A stretch of 64,000 nt of DNA from Eulemur rufifrons (GCF_041146395.1 NC_090996.1:29040738-29104737); one strand, 5' to 3'. Counted from the stretch's first letter, positions 1-11,129 are shown. Numbers and translations are program-made. The notes: generated by a model not told the origin, from the sequence alone.

Positions 1-71
1 ATAAAACTTTATTTACAAGACTAGGCAGGGGGCCGTATTTGGCCCACAGGTTGTAGTTTTGCCGACCCCTG
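1..71 (-). mobile_element. hAT-Charlie-type DNA transposon end, truncated by window
   Basis: The segment contains the TTTATTTACAAGA and GGCCGTATTTGGCCCACAGG words and ends in GCCGACCCCTG, the reverse complement of the CAGGGGTCGGC terminus of a common mammalian non-autonomous hAT element. Two further members lie at 11,858 and 51,356 in the opposite orientation. I do not assign a subfamily name. Confidence 0.7.
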
Positions 72-202
72 CTCTGGAACTTAGGGTGAAAGTCACTTCC
101 TCCAGGAAGCCTCTTGACGCCCATAGTTTATTTGTGCTCATTACCTCTGGGTGGCCACTGCATCCCGGACTGTGTTTGTCATCGCTTCTTCCACCCTACA
201 CC

Positions 203-395
203 TTGTGGTTAGAAGCACAGACTCTGAGCCTGACTGCGTGAGTGGGAATCCTCTGTGACCCTGGGTAACTTTCTTAACCTCTCTGTGCCTTGGTCCCCTT
301 GTTTGTAGAATGGGGACATGAGGATTATTTGAGCTAATGTAGGCACGCTCCCTGAACAAGCGCCTGGCATGCGGTAGGCACTGTGCCTGTGCTAG
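203..395 (+). repeat. MIR SINE
   Basis: The core resembles MIR in sense orientation: a tract like 'gtgaccctgggtaactt', then the 'cttaacctctctgtgcct' tract, an 'aatggggacatgagg' tract and a 'gcgcctggcatgcggtag' tail. It is a diverged ancient SINE. Confidence 0.7.
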
Positions 396-648
396 GGGCT
401 GTGATTTTACTGTATCCGTTGATCGACTTGTCTGCATCTCTTCAGAGCACCCCTCCTGACTCAGCCCTGCACCCCACTGCCCAGTAGACTGCCTGGCCCT
501 CCTTAAACCTTTGTGCTGTGAGTGAAAGGAGTCCACAGGATTGAGGTTTATACTGGTGGTTTAAAAAAAAAATGATACATAATTGAGTGCATGCTTTTAA
601 TGGTGTTTGTTTCTTTCTCTTTTTCTTTCTTTTTTGTGCAAAAACCCA

Positions 649-1110
649 TTTTTTTATTGTGGTAAAATATGCATAACGTAAAGTTACCGTTTTAGCCATT
701 TGTAAGTGTGCAGTTCGGTGGCATCAAGTACACATTGTTGCACAGCCATCGCCACCGCCCATCTCCAGGACTTTTTCTTCCCAAGTTGAAACTCTGTCCC
801 CATTAAACACTAACTCCCCATTCCCTTCTCTCTAGCCCGTGGCAACCACAATTCTACTTTCTGTCTTCATGAATCTGATGACTCTAGGTACCTCATATAA
901 GAAGAATCATACAGTATTTGTCCTTTTGTGACTGGTTTAGTTCATTTAGCATAATGTCTTCAAAGTTCATCCATACTGAAACATGTGTCAGAATCTCCTT
1001 ACTTTTTAAGGCAGAATAATACTTCATTGTCTGTATAGACCACATTTTCTTTGTCCATTCATTCTTCTATGGACACTTGAGTTGCTTCCGCCTTTTGCCT
1101 ATTATGCAAG
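649..1110 (-). mobile_element. Old L1 (L1M) 3' fragment, antisense
   Basis: This matches the familiar antisense L1M 3' region: 'attgtggtaaaatatgcat', 'cattgttgcacagccatc', 'gtggcaaccacaattctac', 'gtacctcatataagaag' and 'tggacacttgagttgcttcc'. There is no intact reading frame. The following Alu sits about 50 bases beyond it. Confidence 0.75.
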
Positions 1111-1160
1111 CATTTCCTTTTAATGAGGCATTTCTTACGGTGGATCAAATGTAATTCGTT

Positions 1161-1503
1161 GGCTGGGCACGGTGGCTCACGCCTGTAATCCTACCACTCT
1201 GGGAGGCCGAGCTGGGAGGATCACCTGAGGTCAAGAGTTCCAGACCAGCCTGAGTAAGACCGAGACCCCGTCTCTACTAGAAATAGAAAAAAATTAGCTG
1301 GGCAACTAAAAATAGAAAAAAAAAATTAGCCAGGTATGATGATGTATGCCTGTAGTCCCAGCTACTCGGGAGGCTGAGGCAGGAGGATTGCCTGAGCCCA
1401 GAAGTTTGAGGTTGCTGTGAGGTATGATGACTCCACAGCACCCCAGCCCAGGCAACATAGTGAGACTCTGTCTCAAAAAAAAAAAAATAATAATAATAAT
1501 AAT
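1161..1503 (+). mobile_element. Alu (dimeric, strepsirrhine-type)
   Basis: The element starts GGCTGGGCACGGTGGCTCAC and ends in an A-rich tail with an AAT run. Its middle carries the linker 'agctgggcaactaaaaatag' followed by a second 'aaaaattagcc', the duplicated linker I associate with lemur Alus. Flanks 'taattcgtt' and 'taattcatt' look like a slightly diverged target-site duplication. Confidence 0.85.
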
Positions 1504-1554
1504 TCATTGTCATGTTCCATTGCATGAAGCTTTCTACCTGGCAGTGACTTGGGA

Positions 1555-1727
1555 AGGCTCCTTTTGTTGGCTGTTGGTTTCTCATCTGTGAAATAGGGAG
1601 CAAGAATTCCTACTTGGTAACATTACTGTGATTATTAATGAGTTAATCTCTGTGGAGCTCTTAGAACAGCACTCTGTGCGTGATAACCACTAAGTAAAAG
1701 GTAACTGTAAGTATTAATGTTATTACT
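1555..1727 (+). repeat. MIR SINE (3' half)
   Basis: The tracts 'tttctcatctgtgaaatag', 'attaatgagttaatctctg' and 'cttagaacagcactctgtg' follow the MIR consensus order in sense orientation. Confidence 0.6.
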
Positions 1728-2842
1728 GATGGAAAGGATTTTTTTTTTTTGGTTGGAGTGAGGGACCAAAACCTTTTTCAAAATTCCTCCAGGGAAGTTT
1801 TGAATTATTACTAACAGCCTCACATTGCTGATCAGAGTTTTTGCAACCTCATGCATTTTTATTAATAGACATAATTTAATCACCAGCTGCTTTGCAAATA
1901 AGCTATCACCCATATGAAATACACCAACTCCCCACCAGACACTACTGACATTTGCCTGCACAAAGATTTGTTTTCTGGTTGGTGACGATCTCACGGGGTG
2001 TTTTTCTAAGATAATAAAAGAAGTTGATGCAATGAAGATAAACATATAGAAACCAATTTCACCTTTCAACAGTTTGCTCTGGCTAGAGGATTTGAAACAC
2101 TCCCTTTAAATATTTAACTGTTATTAGTTGAGCTCAGCCTGATTCCCCTTGGCAAGAGGCATTTCTGGAAAATTCCATGCCCCCATCCTCACGTGTGCTG
2201 CAAGGCAATTATTTCTTTAGTGGTCATAGGAATCCACTCTGTAAGGCCAGGTCTACGTGGCTCCCCGTGCAGACAGTGGCTTGGGGCTGTGTAGACAGTC
2301 TCATCTGTTCACTCTGATCCTAGACTTCCATGCCCAAGGTCGCACCCCAAACCTTGTAACTTGCCCTGGGGCTTGTCCCTGCAGGAGCAGGGTTTGTAGA
2401 GACTCTAGGGTATCTCCTGGTCATATTGAGCACTGCCAGCAGCAGGGCTGGTGACTTCTCCGGACAGAAGTGGGTGACCACAGAGTGGTTTGCTAATTTT
2501 GAGGGCTGATTCCTCTGAAAGCCAGGGTCCTGGGAACCTCCAGGTAAACAACCCCCCAACTACACCCAATTACCCAGTTGAATTTTAGAGGGAAACTCTT
2601 AATGCAGGGTGGGGGTGGGGGAAATGCACAAACATGCTTTTGGGGGGCAGGCTGTATGGGGGCAGGGACATTGCTATAGAAAGTGCTTATTCTGAGGTTG
2701 TGGGAACTGGAGCCTGGCAGGTGAAATGACAGTAGACGTGTTACATAAACGTAGCACGAATGTCATTGACTCATGCAACGAGAAAGTCATTCCCTCTTCA
2801 TTCCTGGTGACGCTCGCAAGGGTGCTGGAATGCCTGCCTCAC
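1728..2842. other. Intronic DNA, nothing recognised
   Basis: I see no coding similarity, RNA gene or confident repeat here. A T-run at 1,740-1,750 and G-rich tracts near 2,608-2,650 are the only low-complexity features. Confidence 0.4.
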
Positions 2843-3152
2843 CTCTCTAACACCTGCCAATCTCCCTTTTAAACAGGAGAGAGCCGGCCTCAGGCTAAGA
2901 ACTTTGGGCAGGCAACAGTATCCGGCCAGAGTTTAAATAATGTGATTTTTCCTTTTGTCTTGTTCCATGCATTTTTTTTTTTTTTGCATTTATGTCAAGT
3001 GATGCTGATTTTCCACTGATAATAGTGATGTAAAGTTTCATTTTTAAAATAAATGCACTTGAGTTTTTTGTTGTTTTTTTTTTTAAGTGAATTGATTTAC
3101 AGAAAAGCTTAAGCCAATTACGTTAGGAGTGGTGTGGCGATCTGGCAAAAAT
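2843..3152 (+). repeat. Unnamed dispersed repeat family, copy A
   Basis: This segment shares an ordered set of words with 6,111-6,403 and 59,672-59,959. All have a TCTAACACCT or TTTAACACC start, then 'AACA', a 'ctaagaactttgggcaggc' type tract followed by 'ggcaacag', a T-rich tract, a 'gattttccactgataatag' type tract, 'aaaataaa', and a final 'tggcaaaaatg'-like word. I recognise it as an interspersed mammalian repeat but cannot name it. A T-run at about 2,972-2,985 interrupts it. Confidence 0.55.
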
Positions 3153-3944
3153 GCTGAGGGCAGGAGGGAAGTCTGACTCGTGAGAAACTGCGGCAGAGCC
3201 CTGTGTGTTTCAGATGTTACTGTGTGTGCAGTGATCACCAGGTCACCCGGACAGTTTGTTGAAAAGCAGCTTCTGGTCGAGCAAGTCTGGGGTGAGCCTG
3301 TGAGATGCCCGTGCTGCCGGCAGGGAGTGGCGGGGGCATAGGACGTAGGGAGTGTTGGCTTTGACGAATATCTGGGTAAGCTGTTGTCTCCTTCCTCTCT
3401 CTCCCTCCCTCTCTCCTTCTTTCTTCCAGATGCATAAAATTGGGGGAACAAAATCCTTCCAAAAGGCAAGGCTTAGTCATTTAAATTCTAATCAGATTTT
3501 CTTTAATTGCATTTTACTTCCAATCTCACAAGGCAAGCAGAATCATTTTTCCCTTAGGGATTAAGCCAGGTCATCCCATCCCATAAATTGTGCCCAATCA
3601 ATCTGTGCTGATGCAAATGTCCCTCTGGGGTTTCTGCCACCCCAGGGCAGACAGCTCAGTGGGAAAATGGGGGCAGATCCATGATATCAGGTGCTCGGGG
3701 GTCTTGATGAGCCAGGCATGCCAGAAACACAGCCTTGATCCGGGTGTCCAAGACAAGTCCATTTCTCTGCTTCCTGCTAACGGCTCCCGCCCCACGTGCT
3801 GTAAGGTTTCTTATGGTCACCAGCGGAAATGGAGGGAGGAGACATGAAACAGGTGGGGTAGGTGACTGCCACCGAGAGGAGCAATGTGGTGGCCAGGGAA
3901 GGGACTGGATGGTCACTTTCTATGCTGGACTCTCCAAAAGCCCT
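3153..3944. other. Intronic DNA with a CT-rich tract
   Basis: A polypyrimidine tract (CT/CCCT rich) runs from about 3,389 to 3,429. Otherwise no feature could be supported. Confidence 0.4.
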
Positions 3945-4410
3945 GGCCGATCACCTCAGCCGCCTCCTAACTGGCAGTCACTGTCCCCAGCCAGACCTTT
4001 GTCCTGAACTTGCCTCTGCTCTCCAGCTGCACACGCCACGTCTCCACCTGCATTCTCAGAGGCGTCTTAACGTGCTCAAAGCCCAGCTCCAGAACTGTCA
4101 CTCTCCTGCCTGCTCCCACCGGAGCCCTCCCCATCTCAGTCAGTGGCTCCAGCTTCCCAGTGCTTCCAGATGCTTCCAGGTGCTTCTAGGGGCTCCTACT
4201 TCTAGGTGCTCGGTCCTGAACCTTGGAGTCCCCCTGGACACCTCTCTATCTGTCCCACCCATGTCCACTCCACTGGCAAATCCGGTTGGTTCTACCTTCA
4301 TAAACTCATCACTGCTCACCGCCTCCTCTGCTTCCCCCTGCACCTGCTCCGTCTGCTTTGCCTACTGCCCCTCTGGGGTCTTTCCCACTTTAAGGCCACC
4401 TGATGCACTG
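3945..4410. repeat. Probable ancient LINE-derived sequence
   Basis: Tracts such as 'cgcctcctaactgg', 'aaccttggagtccccctgg' and 'aaatccggttggttctacc' resemble an old mammalian LINE-derived dispersed sequence also glimpsed at 25,518-25,690. It contains short 10-bp tandem units ('tgcttccaga', 'tgcttccagg', 'tgcttctagg') at 4,161-4,190. The family assignment is uncertain. Confidence 0.4.
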
Positions 4411-4764
4411 GCAGCTGGTGTGGAGGGCATTCAATCCTTGAGCAGGCCAACAAGATTTACAGAGAAAAAGGTTCAATTGCTTTAGAGTATTCAGAAAACC
4501 TTGGGAGTTTAGCTGGGGAGTTTAGCACATGACAGGCTCTGTTTGGGGATCGCCAGCCAGTACCCAAGGGTCCGGGGGTCACTGTCGTCCCCTTGGCTGG
4601 GCTGGGTGTGTCCTGTTGCTCTCACGAGAATTTATCAGTACCCCTCACCTCTGTCACCCTAGCACCTCACATGACGCGTGGTGCATGGTGAGTTCTAAGT
4701 AAATGCAGGTTTAAATCACAGGGTGTTGAACTTGGCCCACATATTATTTGGCTTTCACATTTTT

Positions 4765-5275
4765 CTTTGAGCAGCTTTATTTATATTTGATGCATAACTA
4801 CCATAGTTATATGTAGTTGGGCTGTAGTTGGAGGGTACAATTTGAGAAGTTTTGACACATATATATCATGAAGCCATCTCGTCACTCAAGGTAGTGACCG
4901 TGTGTCACCCCCAAAATTCCTTGTGCCCTTTTGTCATCTCTCCTGCCAACCCCCCATTCCCATATAATCACTGATATGCTGTCTGTCACTATAGATTGCT
5001 TTGCATTTTCTAGAATTTTATATAAATGGAGACATACTGTAGGTTCTCTTTTTTAAATTTGGCTTCTTTTCCTCAGCATAACTATTTGGAGAGTCATAGT
5101 TTCCTTCTCCTTACGGCCGGGCAATATGTATTGCACGGATATACCACGCTGTACCGACTATGTAAATAAGTCACTACTCATCCGTTCACCTGACGACAAA
5201 GATTTGGGTTGTTTCCAGTTTGGGGCTGTTACAAATAAAGCTGATATGAACATTGGTGAACACACATTTTTAAAA
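4765..5275 (-). mobile_element. Old LINE 3' fragment, antisense
   Basis: The order of 'tttatataaatggagacat', 'gcatgtattgcacgg'-like, 'gggttgtttccagtttgg' and 'acaaataaagctgatatgaa' tracts is typical of antisense L1-type sequence. No intact frame remains. Confidence 0.65.
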
Positions 5276-6110
5276 CCCTATGTGCATTCTCATAGTTTAA
5301 AAAAAAATTGGTTAAAGAAAATGGAGATTTCGCATAACAGTTCAGATTTCTGGCATCTCTTGAACAATTGGTAGCTCTAGCAATGCAGAGCCCACATTCT
5401 ACCTGGGAACAGCCAAGGCGCTGGGCGGCTGCTGCCAGTCTTTGGACTGGGTTGGGGGCTGCAATCTGCCCTGCTCCCCACTGCCCCCTATTACTGCCCA
5501 TTTCACCTGCTGGCCTTGTCACTTGGTTCCTATAGGCCTGTGTGTTTGTACGTTCTGCTTCCTGTGTCAGAGGAAATTCAAGGAAGCAGATGTGAAAACA
5601 GCCAGACGTAGGAAGAGTTTAACCCGAACATAGAGGGGCTATGAATTTTAACCTTGAAAAGCTTTGCTTTTATTCTGAAGTTTCTTTGGGGTTTTGACTT
5701 CCAAGCAGCCATCAGCATCAGCAAACCCACCCCTTCCCGGGAAGAACTGGGCAGCATCTGAGGGGTGAGGGCTCCTGCTGGTGACCCGAGGCCCCGAGTG
5801 CCTGCCGCCAACCCCTCTGTCTGTCCAGGGAGGGCTGGAACCCATTGTGGAGTGGGAAATGCTTCTGTGCTTTGCAAGCCGCCAATCCCTGCCAGCGCCG
5901 GGGCCTGCAGCCAAGCTACTGGCGGCTGGTTTCTAAAACTGGCCCAGCCCTGGGGAAGTGGAGCCGGCGGCCTGGCCGGGTGCTGCCCTTCCTCACTAGC
6001 TTGCACACTGCACACCACGAAGTCCTGGGAGAAAGCTCCTCTCTTTTCAAGTTCTCTCCATCAATCCTTCTGATGGTGTCAGGGAGCAAGACTCCCCGTG
6101 ATGCTAACCT
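5276..6110. other. Intronic DNA, nothing recognised
   Basis: GC content rises around 5,760-5,990, with short open frames on both strands that have no recognisable domain and no splice logic. I regard these frames as chance. Confidence 0.4.
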
Positions 6111-6403
6111 GGCTTTAACACCTCTCTGTCAACTCCCGGCCCCTTTCTAACAAAGGCATCAAGCCTTGGGCTTAGAACCTTGGGAAGGCAACAGATTCTA
6201 GTTAGAATTAGTAACTTCTTTTTCCCGTTTTCTCCCCTGTTATGGTGCTCTCTATTCATGGAAAAGGATACTGGTTTTCCACTTGTGGCAATAATAGAAC
6301 GATTTCATTTCAAATACGTATGTTAAAGGCTGCAACGGGGGTTGATTTGAAGAAAAATATGAAAATAATTGTAGAGATGATGTGGGGATGGGAAATATGT
6401 TGA
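6111..6403 (+). repeat. Unnamed dispersed repeat family, copy B
   Basis: The order of words matches copies A (2,843) and C (59,672): TTTAACACCT, 'ttctaacaaagg', 'cttagaaccttgggaagg' followed by 'caacag', 'ggttttccacttgtggc', 'aataatagaacgatttc' and 'gggatgggaaatatg'. All three copies are in the same orientation. Confidence 0.55.
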
Positions 6404-6445
6404 CGTGCTGCCCAGTGACCCAAATTTGGGAACGTCAAAAGAAAA

Positions 6446-6830
6446 ACTGAAGACACATTAAATTTAACAGAGTTTGATTGAGCAAAGAATGATTCGAGAA
6501 TTGGGCAGCTCCCTGAACCAGTGTAGGTTCAGGACGACTCACGGGATGGCCACGTGGCTGGGGAATATTTATGGAGAGAAAAAGGAAAGTGAGTAGAGAA
6601 AACCGAAGTGAAGAGCAGAAGAGCTGGGTTGGTCACAGCTCGGCACTTGCCGTATTTGAAATGGTTTGGACAGTTGGCCGCCTGCGATCGGCCGAAACTC
6701 TGTGGTTGGTCCTAGAGCAGGTTGTAGTCTGTGTGCACATTCAGTGAATTTCCAGGTCACTGTGTATAAGGAGAATCCTTTAGGTTGAACTTAAAACATG
6801 TAAGGAGGCAGCTTTAGGCTCGGCTGCGTG
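6446..6830. mobile_element. Probable LTR-derived sequence, family unassigned
   Basis: Tracts such as 'gattgagcaaagaatgatt', 'gaatatttatggagagaaa', 'gtatttgaaatggtttgga' and 'aacatgtaaggaggcagc' match a pattern I remember from endogenous-retrovirus LTRs. No viral coding sequence is present. Treat the name as tentative. Confidence 0.4.
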
Positions 6831-7150
6831 GAACCGGGATCGCTGGCGGAACCGTCACCCTGTGTCAGTACAGGTAGCTCATGATGGGCAACTGTGGCAC
6901 GAGAGTGACAGCCGCGCTTTAGGAGAACGCACCACACTGTTGTAAAATGCAACTAAGGGGACGGGCACGTGTCCGGATGCAGCGGTGACCAGGTTTCAAG
7001 GGCAATTTGGACCAGACACAAACTTCACCCCCTGCACTGACTCTAGGACAACACCCCCACCCCCCTGCAGGCACCCAGCAACCCAGGGCTGCTGTTCCTC
7101 CCTGCTCTGGTGCCTCTCCGCAATCCGCATTTTCACAGAGGCGGAAGCCC

Positions 7151-7350
7151 GAGTAGTTCTTCAGTTGTCAACTGAAGGCGACTCTGTCCCCCTGGGGACG
7201 TTTGGCAATGTCGGGGCAGTTTCGGTTGCTACTGCTGGGTGATGGGGTACTCCTGGCCAGGGAGGCTGCCAAACATCCCACACCGCACAGGACAGCCCCC
7301 CACAACGCAGTGATTTGGCCCAAGTCAAGGGTGGGAGCTGAGAAATCTTG
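7151..7350 (+). mobile_element. MER20 DNA transposon, copy 1
   Basis: The hAT-family non-autonomous element MER20 is recognised by 'ccctggggacgtttggcaat', 'aaacatcccacaccgcacag', 'gacagccccccacaac' and a final 'gctgagaaatcttg'. It is near full length (about 200 of roughly 219 bases), in sense orientation, and diverged. Confidence 0.75.
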
Positions 7351-8477
7351 CTTTAAAGGAGTTTCAGGCACCAGCAAGAAACAGGAGGGGACTGTTCTAA
7401 GGGGCAGAGGACCTCCAGAACTCTCCAGATCTGGACTGGCAGACTGTTGCCTGAAGGGGCCGATTTACTTATAAACTGCAAGTTTTCGAAGGGGAGGAAG
7501 ACCATGGGAGCAGAAAAACAGGACCTTCTCCTGTGGCTTGGTGAACTGGGTGGTTCTTCAAGGCATCCACACCCCTAAATGCCATCCCCGGACCTGTTTA
7601 AGGCAACCGTCCTATAGGCTGGGCTGAGTGTTACTGTGCTTTCTGAGGCTCCGTGTCTGTGGGTTTCCGGCTGTTTCAGGCTCAGGGCCACGTGCGTCGG
7701 TGCGTCTCTGCCTGATGCTCACTTCAGTGCGGAGAGGAATCAAAGGCCCTTCCAGGGTCACGGGGGCTCAGGTCTCAGCATGGTACCTGGGTGGTGCGGG
7801 CCTGGACCGACCAGCATGGGGGGGTCCAGGTGAGCTCAGATTTGGGTGCTCGCTTCTGAGAGCAGTGTCAGAAGGCGGAGCTCCAGGGAGAAGGACGGGG
7901 GTGCTGTGTCACTAGCTATCGGTCCCTGGCGACACTGGGAGAGGGGCCATTGGAATTAGAAAAATGGAGTAAGGTCGAGAGCTGAGGAGGTAGCTGGCAA
8001 ATGCAGGAAGCTGGAGGACCAGGCAGGACAGGGAGAGAATGAACAGGGTCAGCACAGGAGGGGCCGTACAAAGGAGGCTGTTTTGAGCTCATTTTGTGAG
8101 CACCACCTGTACTCGGGGACATTGTTATAATACTTCCTTCCTCTCACGGCTGGCATCAGTTGGTGATAGCCAATCGTATGCCTTGTCCAGAAGCCCTGGG
8201 CGGGGCAATCACTGGGATTGGTTCCTGCTGAGGCGAGAAGACCATAACATGCAGCCTGGCTGGAGCAGAGGGTTGCTGCCACGTCTCCTGGGTACAGGTG
8301 TGTCCTGCCAGTTTCCTAATTTCTTCTGAGTTATGACCTGTCTGCCTCTGGGTCCTTGTCCCCTGGACGGCTTGGGACCTGCTGCCCAGCCTCAGCTGTG
8401 CTCCCAGCTTTCACAACTGCTTGCCTCTCCTGGTCTGCATCCCTCTCCTGGTCTGCATCCACAGTGCAGGGGAGGGG
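7351..8477. other. Intronic DNA with an 18-bp tandem duplication
   Basis: No repeat family or coding signal could be named. The only structure seen is an exact 18-bp duplication at 8,425-8,442 and 8,443-8,460 (unit CTCTCCTGGTCTGCATCC). Confidence 0.45.
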
Positions 8478-8838
8478 CTGGGTTCGGTTCTGGCTCTAGC
8501 ACTTCCTGGCTATGTGATCGAGGTCAGGTCGCCCCACCTCTCTGTGCCTCAGTTTCTTCCTCTGTCAAATGGGAGCAGTGGTGGTTGGCAAGTAGCTGTT
8601 TTGGGAAAAGAGCAGCGGTGCCCATCACTTAGCAAGTGACCGTTGTATATTAGCTGTGAAAATGGTGCGAAGCCGTGGTCTGCTTTCTGGCCTGCTAAAG
8701 TGCATGAAAGAACCTTGCATCTGGGTTGAGTCTTGGTACAGCTCAGGGGTCTTGGGAAAGTCACTCACCCTTCTGAATCACAGTTTCCTAATCTAGAAGA
8801 GAGGAATAATCCTACAGCTGTGAGGAACAATGAAACGG
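8478..8838 (+). repeat. Two MIR SINE fragments
   Basis: 8,478-8,660 carries 'gcacttcctggctatgtga' and 'ctctgtgcctcagtttcttc'. 8,690-8,838 carries 'cttgggaaagtcactcac' and 'tgaatcacagtttcctaatc'. Both are MIR cores in sense orientation. Confidence 0.65.
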
Positions 8839-8841
8839 TGA

Positions 8842-9003
8842 GCAGTTCTCAGCCTCAGCGCCACGTTGTGATCTGGATGCCTGGGTCCCGCCTGTAGAAA
8901 TTCTGATTTAATTGGCTGGGGTGTGGCCTGTAACAGCTTGTAAAAGCTGGGGGGGGGGGGGAGGGCGGTGATTCTAATGGGCCGCCCAGGATTGAGAACC
9001 AAA
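8842..9003. mobile_element. MER5-type hAT element, copy 1
   Basis: It is bounded by CAGTTCTCAG and GATTGAGAACC-like ends, with the internal 'attctgatttaattggctgg' of MER5-type elements. A G-run at about 8,950-8,961 expands its right half. Confidence 0.65.
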
Positions 9004-9017
9004 GGTCAGGAGTTCAG

Positions 9018-9157
9018 ACCAGGGTTCTCCATCCGCATCGTCTGGGAATTTGTTAGAAATGCACATTTTCAGGCTCGACCTGGGGCCCACTGAATCCAAC
9101 TGCAGTGGAGCCCAGTGATCTGGGCTTTAACAAGCCCTCGAGGGGTATCTCCCAGGT
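9018..9157. mobile_element. MER5-type hAT element, copy 2
   Basis: Contains 'tttgttagaaatgcacattt', 'ggggcccactgaatccaac' and 'gctttaacaagccctcgagg', in MER5A order. It lies only about 15 bases after the previous copy. Confidence 0.65.
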
Positions 9158-9189
9158 GTAGGCAGTAACATGTTTCATTCCCTCTTCCC

Positions 9190-9375
9190 TCTCTCCCCAC
9201 AGCAGGTGTGTCCTTAGCCCGTCCTCTGTGCTGGACTCTGAGTTAGGAGCTGGGGATACCACAGTGAATGAGAGACGAGATCCCCGCCCTCAGGGGGCTG
9301 AGGTTCCAATGGGGGAGATAGATTAAAAAAATAAGCAAAGACATAATTAATTAAAAATGTAATGAGTGTTAAGAA
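9190..9375 (+). repeat. Ancient LINE-like fragment
   Basis: The pattern 'ctggggataccacagtgaat', 'atccccgccctcaggggg' and 'aaaataagcaaagacat' is a common old mammalian repeat pattern also seen at 15,300 and 55,350. It is L2-like, without a firm subfamily. Confidence 0.45.
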
Positions 9376-9621
9376 GGGGATCCTCGAGGGCCTGAGACGG
9401 TGGATTGCTATGAATGTTCACAAGTGCACGCCAGCCTCTCCGTCGGGGGCCTCTACCCTCTTCCAAACCACTCCAGAACTTTCAGGACCCCTGACCTCAA
9501 ACAGCCTCTCAGCAGCTGACACTTGTACTGGCCTGGCCTGGCCTGCAGGCAGCTGGGCCACCACTTGACAGAAACAGCTGTGGGCCGGGCTTGCTCAACT
9601 TCTATCTTCTGGAGTAGTATT

Positions 9622-9850
9622 AGCAGTTCTCAACCAGGAGGAATTTGCTCCCTACTGGCATTTGGCAAGGTCTGGGAGACATTTTTGTTTGTCACAATTG
9701 TTGCAAGGCGGTGCTACTGACATACAGTGGGTGGAGACCAGGGATGCTGCTAACCCCCGCCCCCTCCCCCACCCAGTGCACAGGACAGTCTACACAACCA
9801 CGAAGTGTCCAGCCCAAAATGTCAACAGTGACGAAGTTGAAAGTCCCAGC
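9622..9850 (+). mobile_element. MER20 DNA transposon, copy 2
   Basis: It has a full-length-looking start (AGCAGTTCTCAACCAGG), then 'ggcatttggcaaggtctgg', 'ttgtttgtcacaattgttgc', 'gaccagggatgctgctaac' and an end 'gacgaagttgaaagtcccag'. It lies in the same orientation as copies 1, 3 and 4. Confidence 0.8.
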
Positions 9851-10595
9851 TCTGGAGCATTCATGACCTGAATTCCTGGCTGGGTCCCTTTGGAGTGCTC
9901 CTCTCCTCGCTCCTAGGCTTAGCTGCGCTTGAAAATCTTCCACCATTTGACCAGAAAAACGATTCCAAGCTGCCTTTCCGCTTCTCGAGCTGGGGAATCT
10001 GAACCGAGCCAGGCATCTCCTTGGAAACTCCTTGGCTTTGTGCAGTTTGGAAAACAATAAATTTGCAAGGTTGCACAAAGCATCCCGAAGCCCAAAGCCC
10101 GCTGGAACTGCTAAATCCATTTTTTCCCTCCACATCAAAAATAATTTCCTGGCCTTAGAGGCCGTCTCCACTGTCACAAGACGAGATGCAGGCAGATAGT
10201 TTTACATGGCAAACAACCCTGCCAAACATGCCCCCCCTCAAAGCCATGGGGTGGATTTCTATTCCAGACAGGAATATCGGCGCGCTTTTCCGCTGAGCCG
10301 AGATTGATTTCATCCAAGGCAGACCCGGCGATTGCCTTTTGCACCCCGTGCGTGGCCAGAGACCATTCCTGGCGCTAACCCAACTCTTTCCGCACTCTGG
10401 GTGCTGGGCCGGGATGCGGTGGGTGAGGTTTGCCTCCCGCTGCTCCCTCCAAGGGACGACAGTGGATGACTGTGGCTGAGTTTGCTGTTCTGCTGCAAAC
10501 GGGAGAAAGAAGAAAGAATTTATCACAATGACAAAAGACACATTAGCCTTACCGCGTGCAGCCAGTGTCATAGGGGCTTTACTCAGGTTAGCTAA
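9851..10595. other. Non-repeat intronic segment with a 10-bp inverted repeat
   Basis: This stretch shows no repeat signature. It contains a perfect inverted repeat, GCTTTGTGCA at 10,035-10,044 and TGCACAAAGC at 10,072-10,081, with an AT-rich spacer including AAACAATAAA. It could be a conserved noncoding element, but I cannot test conservation. Confidence 0.4.
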
Positions 10596-10760
10596 TCTTC
10601 CCCTCTGAACAATGAAGAAGGGACTATTAGCCCTGTTCTACAGATGAGGAAACTAAAGGCCCTGCCAGGATATAGCTCACCCCAGCCAGTAAAAGGCAGA
10701 GCCAGGATTTTAACTGAAGTCTTGCTGTGGATTCTGGGCTTTGGATTAAAACGGATGTCT
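10596..10760 (-). repeat. MIR SINE, antisense
   Basis: 'ctacagatgaggaaactaa' followed by 'gccagtaaaaggcagagcc' and 'aggattttaactgaagtc' is MIR in reverse. Confidence 0.65.
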
Positions 10761-10800
10761 ACCCCGCCTCCAAAGCCTAGTAATAGTAGGTCAACATCTA

Positions 10801-11023
10801 CAGGTGGTTCTCAAACAAGGTGGTTCCTCCCCCTGCCCTGGACATTTGGCAATGTCTGGAGACATTTGTTTGTCACAATTGGAGAGAAGTGCTACTGGCT
10901 GTGGGCATCCGGTGCGTAGAGCCCAGGGATGCTGCTAAATCCCCTGCAGTGCGCAGGCCAGCCCTCTACAGTGGAGAATTACCCAGCCCCAAATGTCAAC
11001 AGTGCCAAGGTTGAGCAACCCTG
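10801..11023 (+). mobile_element. MER20 DNA transposon, copy 3 (full length)
   Basis: It runs from CAGGTGGTTCTCAAAC to GTTGAGCAACCCTG, 223 bases, with 'ggacatttggcaatgtctgg', 'gtttgtcacaattgg', 'agggatgctgctaaatcccc' and 'ccccaaatgtcaacagtgcc'. It is the best preserved of the four MER20 copies. Confidence 0.85.
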
Positions 11024-11129
11024 GTCTCCAGGCATGAAGTTTAATTTAAAAAGAGAGAAAAGAAAAAGGTAGTAAACAGGTGGATGGTTAGGTAGACGGA
11101 TGACTGGATAGAGAGTATAGGGTGGAGAA

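Noticed and set aside
1277..1603. 108-codon frame on the - strand
   Set aside because: It is the antisense reading of an Alu, a familiar false protein pattern ([12 protein letters not shown]).
3862..4485. 207-codon frame on the + strand
   Set aside because: It covers LINE-like sequence and 10-bp tandem units, is rich in Ser/Pro/Leu and has no domain.
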